A DNA stretch of 40,401 nt, taken from the NCBI GenBank assembly GCA_020851635.1, contig JADZCJ010000136.1, positions 1-40,401 of the forward strand, read 5' to 3'. Origin of the DNA: Anaerolineae bacterium. Lineage in GTDB: Bacteria > Chloroflexota > Anaerolineae > UBA4142 > SHND01. Under the pieces are notes generated by a model. It did no database searches and was not told the DNA's origin. It worked only from the letters and a program-made list of their open reading frames with translations. Position 1 is the stretch's first letter, and each line of letters opens with the position of its first letter. Shown piece after piece: positions 16,206-25,326 of this stretch. A program made the translations under genes and the position numbers.

Positions 16206-17051
16206 TTGAGTGAGCAAGACCTTATCGCCCGGCTGAATCTTTCGAGTGTTGTTGACATTCTGCTTGTCGCGCTCGTTTTTTTAGGGCTTTTTTATCTGGT
16301 CCGCGGCACCCGCGCGGTGACATTGCTGCGCGGGATTCTATTGGTCGCGTTCCTCACCGTGCTTGCCAGCACCTTTCTCAATCTTACCGCCTTTAATTGG
16401 CTCATCCGTAATTCTATCCCCGCCATGCTCGTGTCAATTCCGATCATCTTTCAACCGGAATTGCGCCGCGCCTTTGAACGTCTCGGCCGTCCCCGCGCCC
16501 TTATCGGGACGCGCGCGACCGACGCCACGACCAAGTTCCTCGCGACGCTTTCGCGCACTGCCGGCGTACTTGCGCGGCAGATGGTCGGCGCGCTCATTGT
16601 GATCGAAGGGCGCACCGGTCTGCAGGAATACATCGAGACGGGGGTCAAACTCGACGCGGAAGCATCGGTTGATTTGCTTCAGACGATATTCAACAAACAC
16701 ACCAACTTGCACGATGGGGCGGTCATCCTGCGGGATGAACGGATTCTGGCAGCGAGCTGCATGCTGCCCCTCTCTGAAAATCCGGACGTGGACCGCGATC
16801 TGGGGACGCGCCATCGCGCGGCGTTGGGCGTGACAGAGACCTCGGATGCGATTGCGATTGTCGTCAGCGAAGAAACGGGGGGTATTTCGGTGGCGCATAA
16901 CGGGCGATTGATCCGCAATCTCGACGAGGGTAATCTAAATCGCCTGCTCACGAATTTGTACACCGGACGCGCCGCGACAGACCCGATGCGCCGGTTTTTT
17001 GCTCCGCTGTTGGGGTCGGGCGGCGCCAAAAGTCTGGCACGAAAGAATTAA
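16206..17051 (+). CDS. cdaA: Diadenylate cyclase CdaA (DacA)
   Basis: Makes the second messenger c-di-AMP from two ATP at the membrane. 281 residues: three N-terminal helices (about 15-33, 38-56, 62-80), then the DAC domain with LHDGAVIL (Asp170-Gly-Ala172) and GTRHRAALG (Arg202-His-Arg204), the two catalytic motifs, both intact. The start is TTG at 16206, 4 nt after the TPR stop, with CGGAATG as a probable ribosome binding site; no in-frame ATG fits. It overlaps cdaR by 1 nt (TAATG), implying translational coupling. In Firmicutes the same pair is usually followed by glmM; here a YfhO-like gene follows and glmS lies at the end of the block. Confidence 0.96.
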   Translation: MSEQDLIARLNLSSVVDILLVALVFLGLFYLVRGTRAVTLLRGILLVAFLTVLASTFLNLTAFNWLIRNSIPAMLVSIPIIFQPELRRAFERLGRPRALIGTRATDATTKFLATLSRTAGVLARQMVGALIVIEGRTGLQEYIETGVKLDAEASVDLLQTIFNKHTNLHDGAVILRDERILAASCMLPLSENPDVDRDLGTRHRAALGVTETSDAIAIVVSEETGGISVAHNGRLIRNLDEGNLNRLLTNLYTGRAATDPMRRFFAPLLGSGGAKSLARKN

Positions 17052-18262
17052 TGTTTCGCTCTCTCCTCTCGAATGCGGCATCTATTCTGATTGCGCTTGT
17101 TTTTGCCCTCATTGTATGGATTGTCGCAACGAACGAAGAAAACCCATTTCGTGAAGGGCTATTCCCCGACGCCATCCCGATCGCTTTTCAGAACCGCGGC
17201 GATGAATTGACTCTGTTGGAACCTTCGCGGCTTGCAGCGCGCGTTCGGATTCGCAGTGCAGCGAACCGCTGGGATTCCCTCGGCAATTCGGATTTTAGAA
17301 TTACGGCTGATCTGGGCGGACTGGATGAAGGCGAATACACGGTCCGGCTCAACGCGGTTAGCACCGACCCCTCGGTGCGCGTGCTGGCGGTTGATCCCGC
17401 GACGGTGCAGGTACGGCTTGAAAAGCTGGTGACTGTGCCGATGATCGTTCGCGCGCGTGTGTTGGACGACCCCCCACTCGGATATGAAATGAAGACGCCG
17501 CAGATCAAACCACCGACAGTCAATGTGACGGGACCGGCGGACGAAATCGAGCGCATAAACGACGCTTCGGTAGAAGTGGCGCTGCGCGGAGCCAAGAGCG
17601 CCGTCGAGCGGCAGGCAAACATTATTCTGTACGATGCGCAGGGGAATCAGGTGCAGGGTTTGCAGGTCGAACCGTCTACCGTGACAGTCAAAGTCCCGGT
17701 CGAGCAGCGGGTGGGGTACAAGGATGTGGCGGTCAAGGCGCTAATTACGGGTAACCCTGCATCCGGATATTGGGTCAGCGATATCAGCGTTGATCCGGCG
17801 ACGGTGACGTTGGTCGGCGCGCCGGAGGCGCTGAACCAACTCGGTGGTTTTGTCGAGACGGAGGCGTTGGAGCTGGCAGGGGCGCAGGAAAGCATCTCAC
17901 AGCGTGTGCGTCTCAGATTGCCCGAAGGGGTGTCGGTTTTGAACGCCAACGATGTTTTGTTGCTGGTGGCGGTCGAGCCGGTCCTGAGCGGCTTGACCGT
18001 ACAGCGGCAAGTGAGCAATTCAGAGGGCTGTAGATTGCCAGCCGAAATCTCTCCGGCATCCGTCCAGGTGATTCTTTCGGGTCCCCTCCCGATCCTGCAG
18101 GCGCTGCAGCGCACGGATGTGAAAATTTTGATTGACGCGCCGCGCTGCGAACCGGGAACTTTTCAGTCAGTTTTGCGCGCAGTGGACGTTCCCGATAAAA
18201 TCAGGGTCGAAAGCATCGTGCCCGCAACCGGCGAAATAATCCTGAAGGATGCCAGCCCCTAA
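17051..18262 (+). CDS. cdaR: CdaR-like YbbR-domain protein, regulator of CdaA
   Basis: 403 residues. One N-terminal membrane helix (about 10-27, ILIALVFALIVWIVATNEENP, the usual YbbR start) anchors an extracellular chain of YbbR repeats. Repeat boundaries are visible at VDPATVQVRLEKLVTVPMIVR (about 118), EPSTVTVKVPVEQRVGYKDVAVK (about 212), VDPATVTLVGAPEALNQL (about 257) and SPASVQVILSGPLPILQAL (about 338), giving about four domains. YbbR proteins of this type bind CdaA and modulate c-di-AMP output. The gene overlaps cdaA by 1 nt and the next gene by 14 nt. Sequence outside the core is divergent, as is usual for the family. Confidence 0.92.
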   Translation: MFRSLLSNAASILIALVFALIVWIVATNEENPFREGLFPDAIPIAFQNRGDELTLLEPSRLAARVRIRSAANRWDSLGNSDFRITADLGGLDEGEYTVRLNAVSTDPSVRVLAVDPATVQVRLEKLVTVPMIVRARVLDDPPLGYEMKTPQIKPPTVNVTGPADEIERINDASVEVALRGAKSAVERQANIILYDAQGNQVQGLQVEPSTVTVKVPVEQRVGYKDVAVKALITGNPASGYWVSDISVDPATVTLVGAPEALNQLGGFVETEALELAGAQESISQRVRLRLPEGVSVLNANDVLLLVAVEPVLSGLTVQRQVSNSEGCRLPAEISPASVQVILSGPLPILQALQRTDVKILIDAPRCEPGTFQSVLRAVDVPDKIRVESIVPATGEIILKDASP

Positions 18263-21053
18263 TCCAGAGTTGGACCGGTCGAACCGGACCCGTTTCTTGC
18301 CCGTGCGCAGTCAAGGAGACGGGTTTGGAGCGTTTTGGGATTGGCTTGGTCTGGGATCAATCGTTCTTGCCCCCTTGCTCGTCTATTGGCGCGCGTCGCT
18401 CGGTTTGGGCATGTTTTTTTTTGGGGACATCGCGCGCTTTTTCTTTCCCACACGCATCCTTTACGCGGATGCGCTTCAAGCCGGACGCCTGCCGCTTTGG
18501 CAGCCCGAAATCTTGACCGGGCTGCCGCTCCTCGCCGAGATGCAAACGGGTGCGCTTTATCCGCTCCACCTTTTGCTTTATCGTTTCTTGCCCGTCGAAT
18601 CGGCTCTCAATTACGATATTTTGCTCCACCTCGCGCTGCTCGGCGCGGGAATTTTTTTGTTTGCGCGCCTTTGTCGTATATCCACCGCCGGGGCGTGGAT
18701 TGCGGCGATGGCGGTGATGCTGGGCGGCTTTGGAGCGGCGCGCATTACACACCCAAACGTGCTGAGCGTGGCGGCGTGGCTGCCGTGGCTCTTGTATCTG
18801 TACGAACAATGGCGGGTCGGATGGCATCGGTTGTGGATGTGGACGTTGTTGACGCTGGCGTTTGCGCTGCAATGGCTGGGGGGGCATCCGCAGTTCGCGG
18901 TCATTAACGGTCTCACGTTTGCGGTCTATGTGCTGGCGATGCAGTTCGTGGAGCCGCACTCGGATACCGCGGAAACGAGGCGCGATCTCGCCGCGCTCTT
19001 GCGGAGGAGTTCGGTCGTCCTGACGCCGCTCTCCGCGATGCTGTTGGGGACGCTGATCGCATCGGCGCAGCTCTTGCCGACGTTCGAATTTTCGCAACAG
19101 TCTATTCGCGCGGGCGGGGTGGATGAGGAGTTTTTTACAACTTTTTCGTATAATCCATTTTATCTGGCGCTGCTCGGCGCTCCCTTTTTGCGCGGAAGCC
19201 CATATCCCAACACCTCAGTCGAAGTCATTGCCTATGTCGGGATTTTGCCGCTCGTGTTGGCGGGTGCAGCCGTTGTCATGCGCCGCGACCGCGAAATCTG
19301 GTTTTGGGCGTTGTTGGCGCTGGGCGCTCTGACGCTTGCGTTTGGCGGATACACACCGCTCTATCCCGCGCTGCGCGCGCTACCGCTATTTAATTTGTTT
19401 CGCGTGCCCGCGCGCTTTTTGTTTCCGTTTGCGCTGGCGCTGGCGCTGCTGGCGGGATTTGGCTTTGACGCGCTGCGCGCACGCGCGTACGAATCCAAGG
19501 TATTTCGTAATGCGCTGCTAGCGGCAGGGGTGACGTTTTTTCTCGCGCTCTTGATTGTCTTGATTGGCAACGCGCTCGCGGTAGAAACCTGGCTAGAGCT
19601 GTGGCGTGCGCTGCCCGTGGTGTTGGGCGGGCTGGCGGCGCTGCTGGTATTGCGCGTGACGCGAGTGGACCGCGTATTTTTTACCGCCGCGGCGATGGGG
19701 CTGGTCTTGATTGACCTCCTGGCATTTGGCGCGGTCTACAGCCAGACATTCAATCAGATCGCGCCACGCGCTGAAATTTTTCCGCGTCCGCGCGTGTTGG
19801 ACGAACTGGACCTGACTGACCGCTCGCGCATCATGACCAGTGAATGGATTTTGCCGTGGATCTCGGTCATGAATGAGAGTTTGTATCCGAATCTCAATGC
19901 CGCACATGGGGTCGCGGGGGCGCACGGCTATACGCCATTGATACCGCGCAACACGCGCGAATTTCTAGAGAACCTATCGCCCGTGATGTTGAGCAAGCTC
20001 GGCGTGCGGTATTACATGATTCCGCAGCTTTTGCCCGTGGACGCGCAAACCGAGGCGGCGGACATGCACGATCCTTTTTTGATAGACCCAATCCATGAGC
20101 CGTTGGAATTTTCGATTGTGGATGCGGACAGCATCGAGATTGAATCGTCACTCGCCCAATCGGCGTATCTGCCCGACGGCGCGATTGTTGCGGACGTGGT
20201 CTTGACGGATGAGGCGGGCAAGGAATATCGCGTGCAGCTGCTTGCGGGGCGCGATACGGCAGAATGGGCGTATGACCGCAGTGATGTGATACGCGCCATC
20301 AAACATGCGCGTCCCGAAATTGCCTCTACCTTTGCCGCGCGCTCGGCATTTCCCATTCAAGAACACAAAGGGCATACGTTTCGCACGCGCATCAATTTTG
20401 CGGATGCGCCCGCGCCGATTGTGCAAGTGCGTATAGAGCCGCGCATCAACGGTGACTTGCTGCATATCCAGAGTGTTTCGCTTTTGACGGGTGACGCGGC
20501 GATTGATCTCGCGCCCGTCACAGGCAAGGGGCGCCATGCGTTGGTCTATCGCAGCGAAGATGTGGCGGTCTTTGAAAATAAGGATGTCGTGCGGCGCGCG
20601 TTTATCACGCACAATGTCAGGCGGGTCGAGGATGCCGAAGCATTGGCGCAGCTGCGCTCGCCCAAACCGAATGCAGAGATTTTTGTGGCTGAGGGACCCG
20701 AATTCGAGACTGACCTCGGGCACGGCTTGGGTGAACGCGCAGAGATTGTGATTTACGAGCCGGAGCGCGTGGTCATAGAGACGCGTTTGGACTCGGAAGG
20801 GTATCTGGTGCTGACCGACGCATGGGACCCCGGCTGGCGGGTGACGGTGGACGGCAAGCCCGCGCCGCTGACGCGCGCCGATGTGATTTTTCGAGCGGTG
20901 CTCTTGCCCGCGGGGCAGCACCGCGTCGAGTTTTTGTATGCTCCGCGCTCGTTCTATATCGGGCTGGTTCTGTCCGGGGTAGGGGTCGTTTTGTTAGGGA
21001 TCGCGCTGTTGGCGAGCTTGCTGGTCCGTATCCGCGGCGGACATTCGATTTGA
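18249..21053 (+). CDS. YfhO-like large membrane protein (putative glycosyltransferase)
   Basis: 934 residues. After a 35-residue tail there are about a dozen membrane helices to around residue 500. The first outer loop carries FFGDIARFFFPTRIL and GRLPLWQPEILTGLPL, followed by TGALYPLHLLLYRFLPVE, the hallmark of the YfhO family (GT-C type fold). The C-terminal 400 residues are a soluble domain with a final jelly-roll-like stretch (LVLTDAWDPGWRVTVDGK, then PAGQHRVEFLYAPRSFYIGL) and a last helix. YfhO of Bacillus glycosylates lipoteichoic acid; the acceptor here is unknown. The ATG at 18249 lies inside cdaR (14-nt overlap), preceded by AAGG. Confidence 0.88.
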   Translation: MPAPNPELDRSNRTRFLPVRSQGDGFGAFWDWLGLGSIVLAPLLVYWRASLGLGMFFFGDIARFFFPTRILYADALQAGRLPLWQPEILTGLPLLAEMQTGALYPLHLLLYRFLPVESALNYDILLHLALLGAGIFLFARLCRISTAGAWIAAMAVMLGGFGAARITHPNVLSVAAWLPWLLYLYEQWRVGWHRLWMWTLLTLAFALQWLGGHPQFAVINGLTFAVYVLAMQFVEPHSDTAETRRDLAALLRRSSVVLTPLSAMLLGTLIASAQLLPTFEFSQQSIRAGGVDEEFFTTFSYNPFYLALLGAPFLRGSPYPNTSVEVIAYVGILPLVLAGAAVVMRRDREIWFWALLALGALTLAFGGYTPLYPALRALPLFNLFRVPARFLFPFALALALLAGFGFDALRARAYESKVFRNALLAAGVTFFLALLIVLIGNALAVETWLELWRALPVVLGGLAALLVLRVTRVDRVFFTAAAMGLVLIDLLAFGAVYSQTFNQIAPRAEIFPRPRVLDELDLTDRSRIMTSEWILPWISVMNESLYPNLNAAHGVAGAHGYTPLIPRNTREFLENLSPVMLSKLGVRYYMIPQLLPVDAQTEAADMHDPFLIDPIHEPLEFSIVDADSIEIESSLAQSAYLPDGAIVADVVLTDEAGKEYRVQLLAGRDTAEWAYDRSDVIRAIKHARPEIASTFAARSAFPIQEHKGHTFRTRINFADAPAPIVQVRIEPRINGDLLHIQSVSLLTGDAAIDLAPVTGKGRHALVYRSEDVAVFENKDVVRRAFITHNVRRVEDAEALAQLRSPKPNAEIFVAEGPEFETDLGHGLGERAEIVIYEPERVVIETRLDSEGYLVLTDAWDPGWRVTVDGKPAPLTRADVIFRAVLLPAGQHRVEFLYAPRSFYIGLVLSGVGVVLLGIALLASLLVRIRGGHSI

Positions 21054-21058
21054 TTGCA

Positions 21059-21086
21059 TTGTTCATTTGGCAGAGAGAGATATAAT
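21059..21086 (+). promoter_or_regulatory. Internal promoter for the AmaP-like gene and scpB
   Basis: A perfect TATAAT (21081-21086) lies 16 nt after TTGTTC (21059-21064). Predicted start of transcription is near 21093, giving a leader of about 26 nt with an AGGTGA ribosome binding site. This would let the downstream half of the block be expressed apart from cdaA. Confidence 0.7.
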
Positions 21087-21118
21087 GCTCGTCACAATTG
21101 CCGCTGTGAGGTGATTCG

Positions 21119-21751
21119 GTGAATCTCATCAACCGCACCGTTGTTGTCGTGCTCTTGCTTCTGGGTGTTGTATTCTCCTGTGCCTCGATTTTTGTGATCA
21201 TTTTTTTCAGACCTCTTGTAATGCCGACACTCCAGAATACATTGAATGCCTTTGGCACGAACCAACTGGGGATTCCGCAGTTATTTTGTATTGGCGCGGC
21301 GATTCTGGGGTTTGCGATTTCGGCTCTGTTGCTGTATCTGGAATTGATGCCGAGCGGCAAAACACGGCTGCACCTGAAATCTATCCAGGGGGCGGATGTG
21401 TTGATGAGCAGTGACGCCATCACGAGCCAGCTGCAGTATGCGCTCGAACCGCTGCCCGGTGTGATTCGCGCGCAGCCGAGAGTGTTCAAGGGCAAGAATG
21501 ATACGGTGGATGTGTTGGTGGACTTGGTGATGACGCCGGACTCGGATGTTAGAAAGAAAACGGACGAACTGATGGATGTGACCCGGACAGTTTTGGAAGG
21601 CGGGCTGGGTTTGCGTGTAGGCAAGGTGCAAATTAAACTGGAACAGATGAAAGCGCCCAAGAAAACAACGCCGGATGTGCCCAAGCTGGATTTGGCGAGT
21701 TTGATTGCTGCTAAACAGGAAGAGGCGGCCGAGAACGCCGCCAAGAGCTGA
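21119..21751 (+). CDS. AmaP-like Asp23/Gls24-family membrane anchor protein
   Basis: 210 residues. Two membrane helices (about 7-32 and 52-78) are followed by a domain resembling Asp23/Gls24: GADVLMSSDAITSQLQYALEPLPGVIRAQ (about 91-119), DTVDVLVDLVMTPDSDV (about 127-143) and LRVGKVQIKLEQMK (about 175-188). This is the layout of alkaline-shock membrane anchors (AmaP), which tether Asp23 proteins in Firmicutes; the exact role here is inferred. The tail (189-210) is charged and Ala-rich. The start is GTG at 21119 with AGGTGA 4 nt upstream. It ends 3 nt before scpB and has its own promoter. Confidence 0.8.
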   Translation: MNLINRTVVVVLLLLGVVFSCASIFVIIFFRPLVMPTLQNTLNAFGTNQLGIPQLFCIGAAILGFAISALLLYLELMPSGKTRLHLKSIQGADVLMSSDAITSQLQYALEPLPGVIRAQPRVFKGKNDTVDVLVDLVMTPDSDVRKKTDELMDVTRTVLEGGLGLRVGKVQIKLEQMKAPKKTTPDVPKLDLASLIAAKQEEAAENAAKS

Positions 21752-21754
21752 CGA

Positions 21755-22513
21755 ATGAGCGACGATATTTCTATTCCCATTTCGACGAATGGCGCAGCTG
21801 ACCTCAAAATGCTGGTCGAGGCATTTATTCTGGTCTCTGATGGGCCCGTCTCGCGCGAAACGCTTGCGGGTGCGCTGGAACAAGATGAGGCGTTGATTGA
21901 AGCGACGCTGAACGAAATCGAGAGCGATTATGGGGCGCGCGGGATTCGGCTTCAGCGGATGCGAGACCGCGTTCAATTTGTGAGCGCGCCCGAGGTGTCC
22001 GAACAGGTACAGAAATATTTGGGGTTGGATACGGCGCCGCGCCTTTCGCCCGCCGCTCTGGAAACGCTGGCGATTATTGCCTACCGCCAACCCGTCACGC
22101 GCCCACAAATCGAAAACATTCGCGGCGTAAATTGCGATGGGGTGATCAGCACCCTTTTGGCGCGCAACTTGATAGAAGTGGTGGGTGAGTTGGATACGGT
22201 TGGTCATCCAAACCTGTATGGCACAACGTTTGATTTTCTTTATTATTTTGGGCTGACGAGTCTGGAGCAGCTGCCGCCAATGCCGGAAGAAATGACGCCT
22301 TTTTTACCTGCACTGACGGACCCTGCGCCGCCGGGGCAAGGCAGCGGAAAAGAGAGGGCATCGCAGAACGGGAGCGCGCCGGTTGCGGCAGAAATTGAAA
22401 CAACAAATCCAAAAGAATCCGCCAGTGATGGCGTTTCAGACCGGATGAACGATCAGATAGAAAATCATGCCGATGGGGAATCCCGGGTTCAAACAGACGT
22501 GCTAGCAGAATGA
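21755..22513 (+). CDS. scpB: Segregation and condensation protein B
   Basis: 252 residues. The kleisin-associated winged-helix subunit that, with ScpA, completes the bacterial SMC condensin for chromosome segregation. Two winged-helix units are seen: residues 18-80 (LKMLVEAFILVSDGPVSRETL ... VQFVSAPEVSEQVQKYL) and 95-165, which includes the family hallmark LSPAALETLAIIAYRQPVTR, then IENIRGVNCDGVISTLLARNLIE and YGTTFDFLYYFGL. The last 70 residues are an acidic, low-complexity extension. scpA is not adjacent; it lies at 29932-30699 on the other strand. Start codon context is ACGAATG, 3 nt after the preceding stop. Confidence 0.95.
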   Translation: MSDDISIPISTNGAADLKMLVEAFILVSDGPVSRETLAGALEQDEALIEATLNEIESDYGARGIRLQRMRDRVQFVSAPEVSEQVQKYLGLDTAPRLSPAALETLAIIAYRQPVTRPQIENIRGVNCDGVISTLLARNLIEVVGELDTVGHPNLYGTTFDFLYYFGLTSLEQLPPMPEEMTPFLPALTDPAPPGQGSGKERASQNGSAPVAAEIETTNPKESASDGVSDRMNDQIENHADGESRVQTDVLAE

Positions 22514-22538
22514 GCAAGGAAAAAGTCGAGCGAAAATT

Positions 22539-23879
22539 ATGACGGAACGTCTCCAAAAGTTGTTGGCGCAAGCGGGTGTTGCCTCCCGCCGCCATGCCGA
22601 AGAAATGATTCTGGCAGGACGGGTGCGCGTGAATGGCAAGGTGATCACCGAACTCGGCACGCAGGTTGACCCCGCGCTGGACAAGGTGACGGTGGACAGT
22701 CAGCCCGTTACGTTGGAACCGAAAGCGTATTATATTTTGAACAAGCCGCGCGGGTATATTTCGGACCGCGACGATACCTCGAACCTCAAGACCGCGTTGG
22801 ATTTGGTCCCCGACGGGCGGCGGTTGTTTGCGGCGGGACGGCTGGACTTGATGAGCGAAGGGATGTTGTTTCTCACAAACGATGGCGCGCTCGCCAACCG
22901 TCTGACGCATCCCAGATACGAGCACGAAAAAGAATATCTGGCATTAGTCTTTGGCAATCCGGACGACAAGACAATTGCGCGTCTCGAAAAGGGCATCTTG
23001 TATGACGGCGAGTGGATGCGCGCGGATGTGGCAGAACGCGCGGGGCGCAATCAGGATGTGGGCGAAGCGGGACGCGACGAAACATGGCTGCGGATCATTT
23101 TGCACGAAGGAAAAAAGCGGCAAATTCGCCACATGTGCGCGGCATTGGGTCATGCGATCAAGCGATTGGTGCGCGTCCGCATGGGCGGGCTGAAACTGGG
23201 CAATCTCAAGGTGGGCGAGTGGCGCAAATTGTCGCAGGACGAGGTCGCGCTGTTGACCAAGACCGGGGGACAGTCCGAGAAACGCGCTCGCCCGTCCGAG
23301 CGGGCAGAGACGAGTCCGGCGCGGCGGGACGAAGGTGATGCGGGTCGTGATGAAATGCCGCGTCGCGGAGCCAGACAGGGTGGTAGGAGTTCTCAGCCGC
23401 TCCGTGATGCCCCACCGCGTAAAGATTCTGCGCCGCGTCGGCAAGGTTCGCCGCGCCGGGATGAGGGTCCGCGCCGCGAACCGCCACCGACGCGAACGAG
23501 TTTTTCTCCGGGGCGTGGTGGCTCACCCCGAACGGGGGGCGGTGGAGCGCCGCGCCGCGACGAAAGCCCGACGCGCAAAAGTTTTGCGCCGCGTCGGCAA
23601 GGTCCGCCGCGCCGTGATGAGGGTCCGCGGCGCGAGCCGCCGCCGACGCGAACGAGTTTTTCTCCGGGGCGTGGCGGCTCACCCCGAACGGGGGGCGGTG
23701 GAGCGCCGCGTCGCGAGGGTCCGCCGCGTGACGGCCGAAAGGGGAACGAACGTGCGCGCGGGGAGGGGTCCGATTATAGACCGCCACACGGCTCGAAACG
23801 GAATGCGCCGCCTCCGCGTGGTCCGAAACAAGATTCATCGTCCCGGCACAAGCCAAAGGATAACCGACGCGACGCGTAA
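22539..23879 (+). CDS. rluB: Pseudouridine synthase, RsuA/RluB family, with long Arg/Gly/Pro-rich tail
   Basis: Isomerises uridine to pseudouridine in ribosomal RNA, probably 23S if RluB-like. Residues 1-50 form an S4 RNA-binding domain (MTERLQKLLAQAGVASRRHA). The catalytic domain follows, with ILNKPRGYISDRDD (67-79), the catalytic Asp103 in GRLDLMSEG, and GKKRQIRHMCAALGH near 190. From about residue 245 to 446 the protein is an Arg/Gly/Pro/Ser-rich, positively charged, probably disordered tail with a 52-residue unit repeated nearly twice. Such tails occur in some family members, but this one nearly doubles the usual length of about 240. scpB-rluB-cmk order is common in bacteria. Confidence 0.92.
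   Translation: MTERLQKLLAQAGVASRRHAEEMILAGRVRVNGKVITELGTQVDPALDKVTVDSQPVTLEPKAYYILNKPRGYISDRDDTSNLKTALDLVPDGRRLFAAGRLDLMSEGMLFLTNDGALANRLTHPRYEHEKEYLALVFGNPDDKTIARLEKGILYDGEWMRADVAERAGRNQDVGEAGRDETWLRIILHEGKKRQIRHMCAALGHAIKRLVRVRMGGLKLGNLKVGEWRKLSQDEVALLTKTGGQSEKRARPSERAETSPARRDEGDAGRDEMPRRGARQGGRSSQPLRDAPPRKDSAPRRQGSPRRDEGPRREPPPTRTSFSPGRGGSPRTGGGGAPRRDESPTRKSFAPRRQGPPRRDEGPRREPPPTRTSFSPGRGGSPRTGGGGAPRREGPPRDGRKGNERARGEGSDYRPPHGSKRNAPPPRGPKQDSSSRHKPKDNRRDA
23432..23717 (+). repeat. 156-bp in-frame tandem repeat inside the rluB tail
   Basis: A unit beginning GCCGCGTCGGCAAGG starts at 23432 and again at 23588, period 156 bp (52 codons); the second copy is about 130 bp long. The copies differ at a handful of positions. 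The period is a multiple of three, so copy-number change would keep the frame. Confidence 0.88.
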
Positions 23880-23884
23880 CCCTA

Positions 23885-24583
23885 ATGAAAACCGTGAACC
23901 TGCCGCAAACGATCGCGATTGATGGTCCGGCCGCGTCGGGCAAAAGCGTGCTTGCCGAAAGACTTGCAGCTGCGCTGGGTTATTTTTATTTCGACACGGG
24001 ACTGATGTACCGCGCGGTAACAAATGAGGCGTTGTCGCGGAGGATTGCGATTGCCGACGAAAAAGCGGTGACGGAGCTTGCCGGGACGGTAGAAATTAAT
24101 GTGCATCCTGCGAGCGATGACGCGCGTGGGGTTGTCTCTGTGGATGGGCGCGACGTTTCTGCCGAGCTGCACCGCCCGGAGGTGGACCGCAACGTCTCTG
24201 TCGTGTCAGCGTATGCAGGCGTACGACGGGCGCTAACGGACCAACAGCGGCGAATAGCGCGCCGCGGCAGCATTATTATGGCCGGGCGCGACATTGGCAC
24301 AATCGTCGTGCCGGATGCAGGGTGTAAAATATTCCTGACCGCTTCGGTGGAGGCGCGCGCCCGCCGCCGGATGCGTGACCGGCTGGAGCGGGGACAGCAT
24401 GTGACTTTTGAGCAAATGCGCGACGAAATATTGCGACGCGACGAACTGGATTCTTTGCGGAGCGTTGCGCCCCTGCGCGCCGCCGAGGATGCGATCGAGC
24501 TGGACAACAGCGATTTGACGATCGAGGAAACCGTGCAGCGGGCACTCGAGATTGTGGGGGACCGCTCGCGCGCGACTGCCTGA
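23885..24583 (+). CDS. cmk: Cytidylate kinase
   Basis: Phosphorylates CMP and dCMP to the diphosphates with ATP; cytoplasmic. 232 residues, usual length. P-loop GPAASGKS at 14-21, FDTGLMYRAVT near 35-45 (the CMP-binding region), GRDIGTIVVPDAGCKIFLTAS (about 135-155), RARRRMRDR lid arginines, and LDNSDLTIEETV near the C-terminus, all family hallmarks. It starts 5 nt after the rluB stop with no clear ribosome binding site, so it probably depends on coupling. plsC follows 5 nt after its stop. Confidence 0.96.
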   Translation: MKTVNLPQTIAIDGPAASGKSVLAERLAAALGYFYFDTGLMYRAVTNEALSRRIAIADEKAVTELAGTVEINVHPASDDARGVVSVDGRDVSAELHRPEVDRNVSVVSAYAGVRRALTDQQRRIARRGSIIMAGRDIGTIVVPDAGCKIFLTASVEARARRRMRDRLERGQHVTFEQMRDEILRRDELDSLRSVAPLRAAEDAIELDNSDLTIEETVQRALEIVGDRSRATA

Positions 24584-24588
24584 ATCGT

Positions 24589-25326
24589 ATGGATTTCACC
24601 CGATTTGTTCCCATATTTCATCCGTTTGCCAATTACGGGATGCGTTTCTTGTACCACTTTATGTTCAAGTTGGACATGCAGGGAAGGGAACACGCGCCCA
24701 AAACGGGCCCGCTCTTGATCATTATCAATCACACGCATTTTCTTGATCCGCTGATCCCGACTTCATATCTGCGGCCGGATGTTTTTCCGATGGCCAAGAT
24801 AGATTTGTTCGAGGGCAAATGGAAATGGATGTTTGATGCATATGGCGCGTTTCCGGTGCGACGGGGCGAAGCGGATATGCAGGCGGTCAAGCACGCGTTT
24901 CGGCTGTTGCGCGCGGGTCATGCCGTGCTCATGGCGCCCGAAGGCACGCGCGCCAAGACCGGCGGGTTGCAGCAGGCGCACGAGGGTGTGGGCTTGATTG
25001 CGTCGCGTGCCTGTGTCCCGATTTTGCCGGTGGCGTTATGGGGCGCCCGCGACATGGTAAAGGGCATGAAATCGCTGAACCTGGTGACGGTTCACGTTCG
25101 CATGCGTCCGCCGATGATCGTTCAACCGCGAGAAACCAAATTTACGCGTGAGGACATTTCCAACATTACGGACGAGATCATGTGCTCGCTTGCGAGGATG
25201 CTGCCACCCGAATGTCGCGGAGTCTATTCGGAGGTTGAGGGATTTGCGCCGCGCTATCTTGTGCCTTATCATGGCATGGAAAGTAAAGCAAGCGGAAAAT
25301 CGGAGGTGATGCCTTTGACCAATTAG
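24589..25326 (+). CDS. plsC: 1-acyl-sn-glycerol-3-phosphate acyltransferase family protein
   Basis: Transfers an acyl chain to lysophosphatidate (or a related acceptor) to make phosphatidate at the membrane. 245 residues: catalytic His48 and Asp53 in NHTHFLDP (HX4D motif), FPVRRGEADMQAVKHAF (about 88-104), EGTR at 118-121 for phosphate binding, and VPILPVALWG (about 145). The family is broad and other acceptors are possible. cmk-plsC neighbours are frequent in bacteria. Its stop codon TAG overlaps the first base of a 100-nt structured element that precedes the glmS ribozyme, so plsC and glmS are probably transcribed together and then cut apart. Confidence 0.9.
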   Translation: MDFTRFVPIFHPFANYGMRFLYHFMFKLDMQGREHAPKTGPLLIIINHTHFLDPLIPTSYLRPDVFPMAKIDLFEGKWKWMFDAYGAFPVRRGEADMQAVKHAFRLLRAGHAVLMAPEGTRAKTGGLQQAHEGVGLIASRACVPILPVALWGARDMVKGMKSLNLVTVHVRMRPPMIVQPRETKFTREDISNITDEIMCSLARMLPPECRGVYSEVEGFAPRYLVPYHGMESKASGKSEVMPLTN

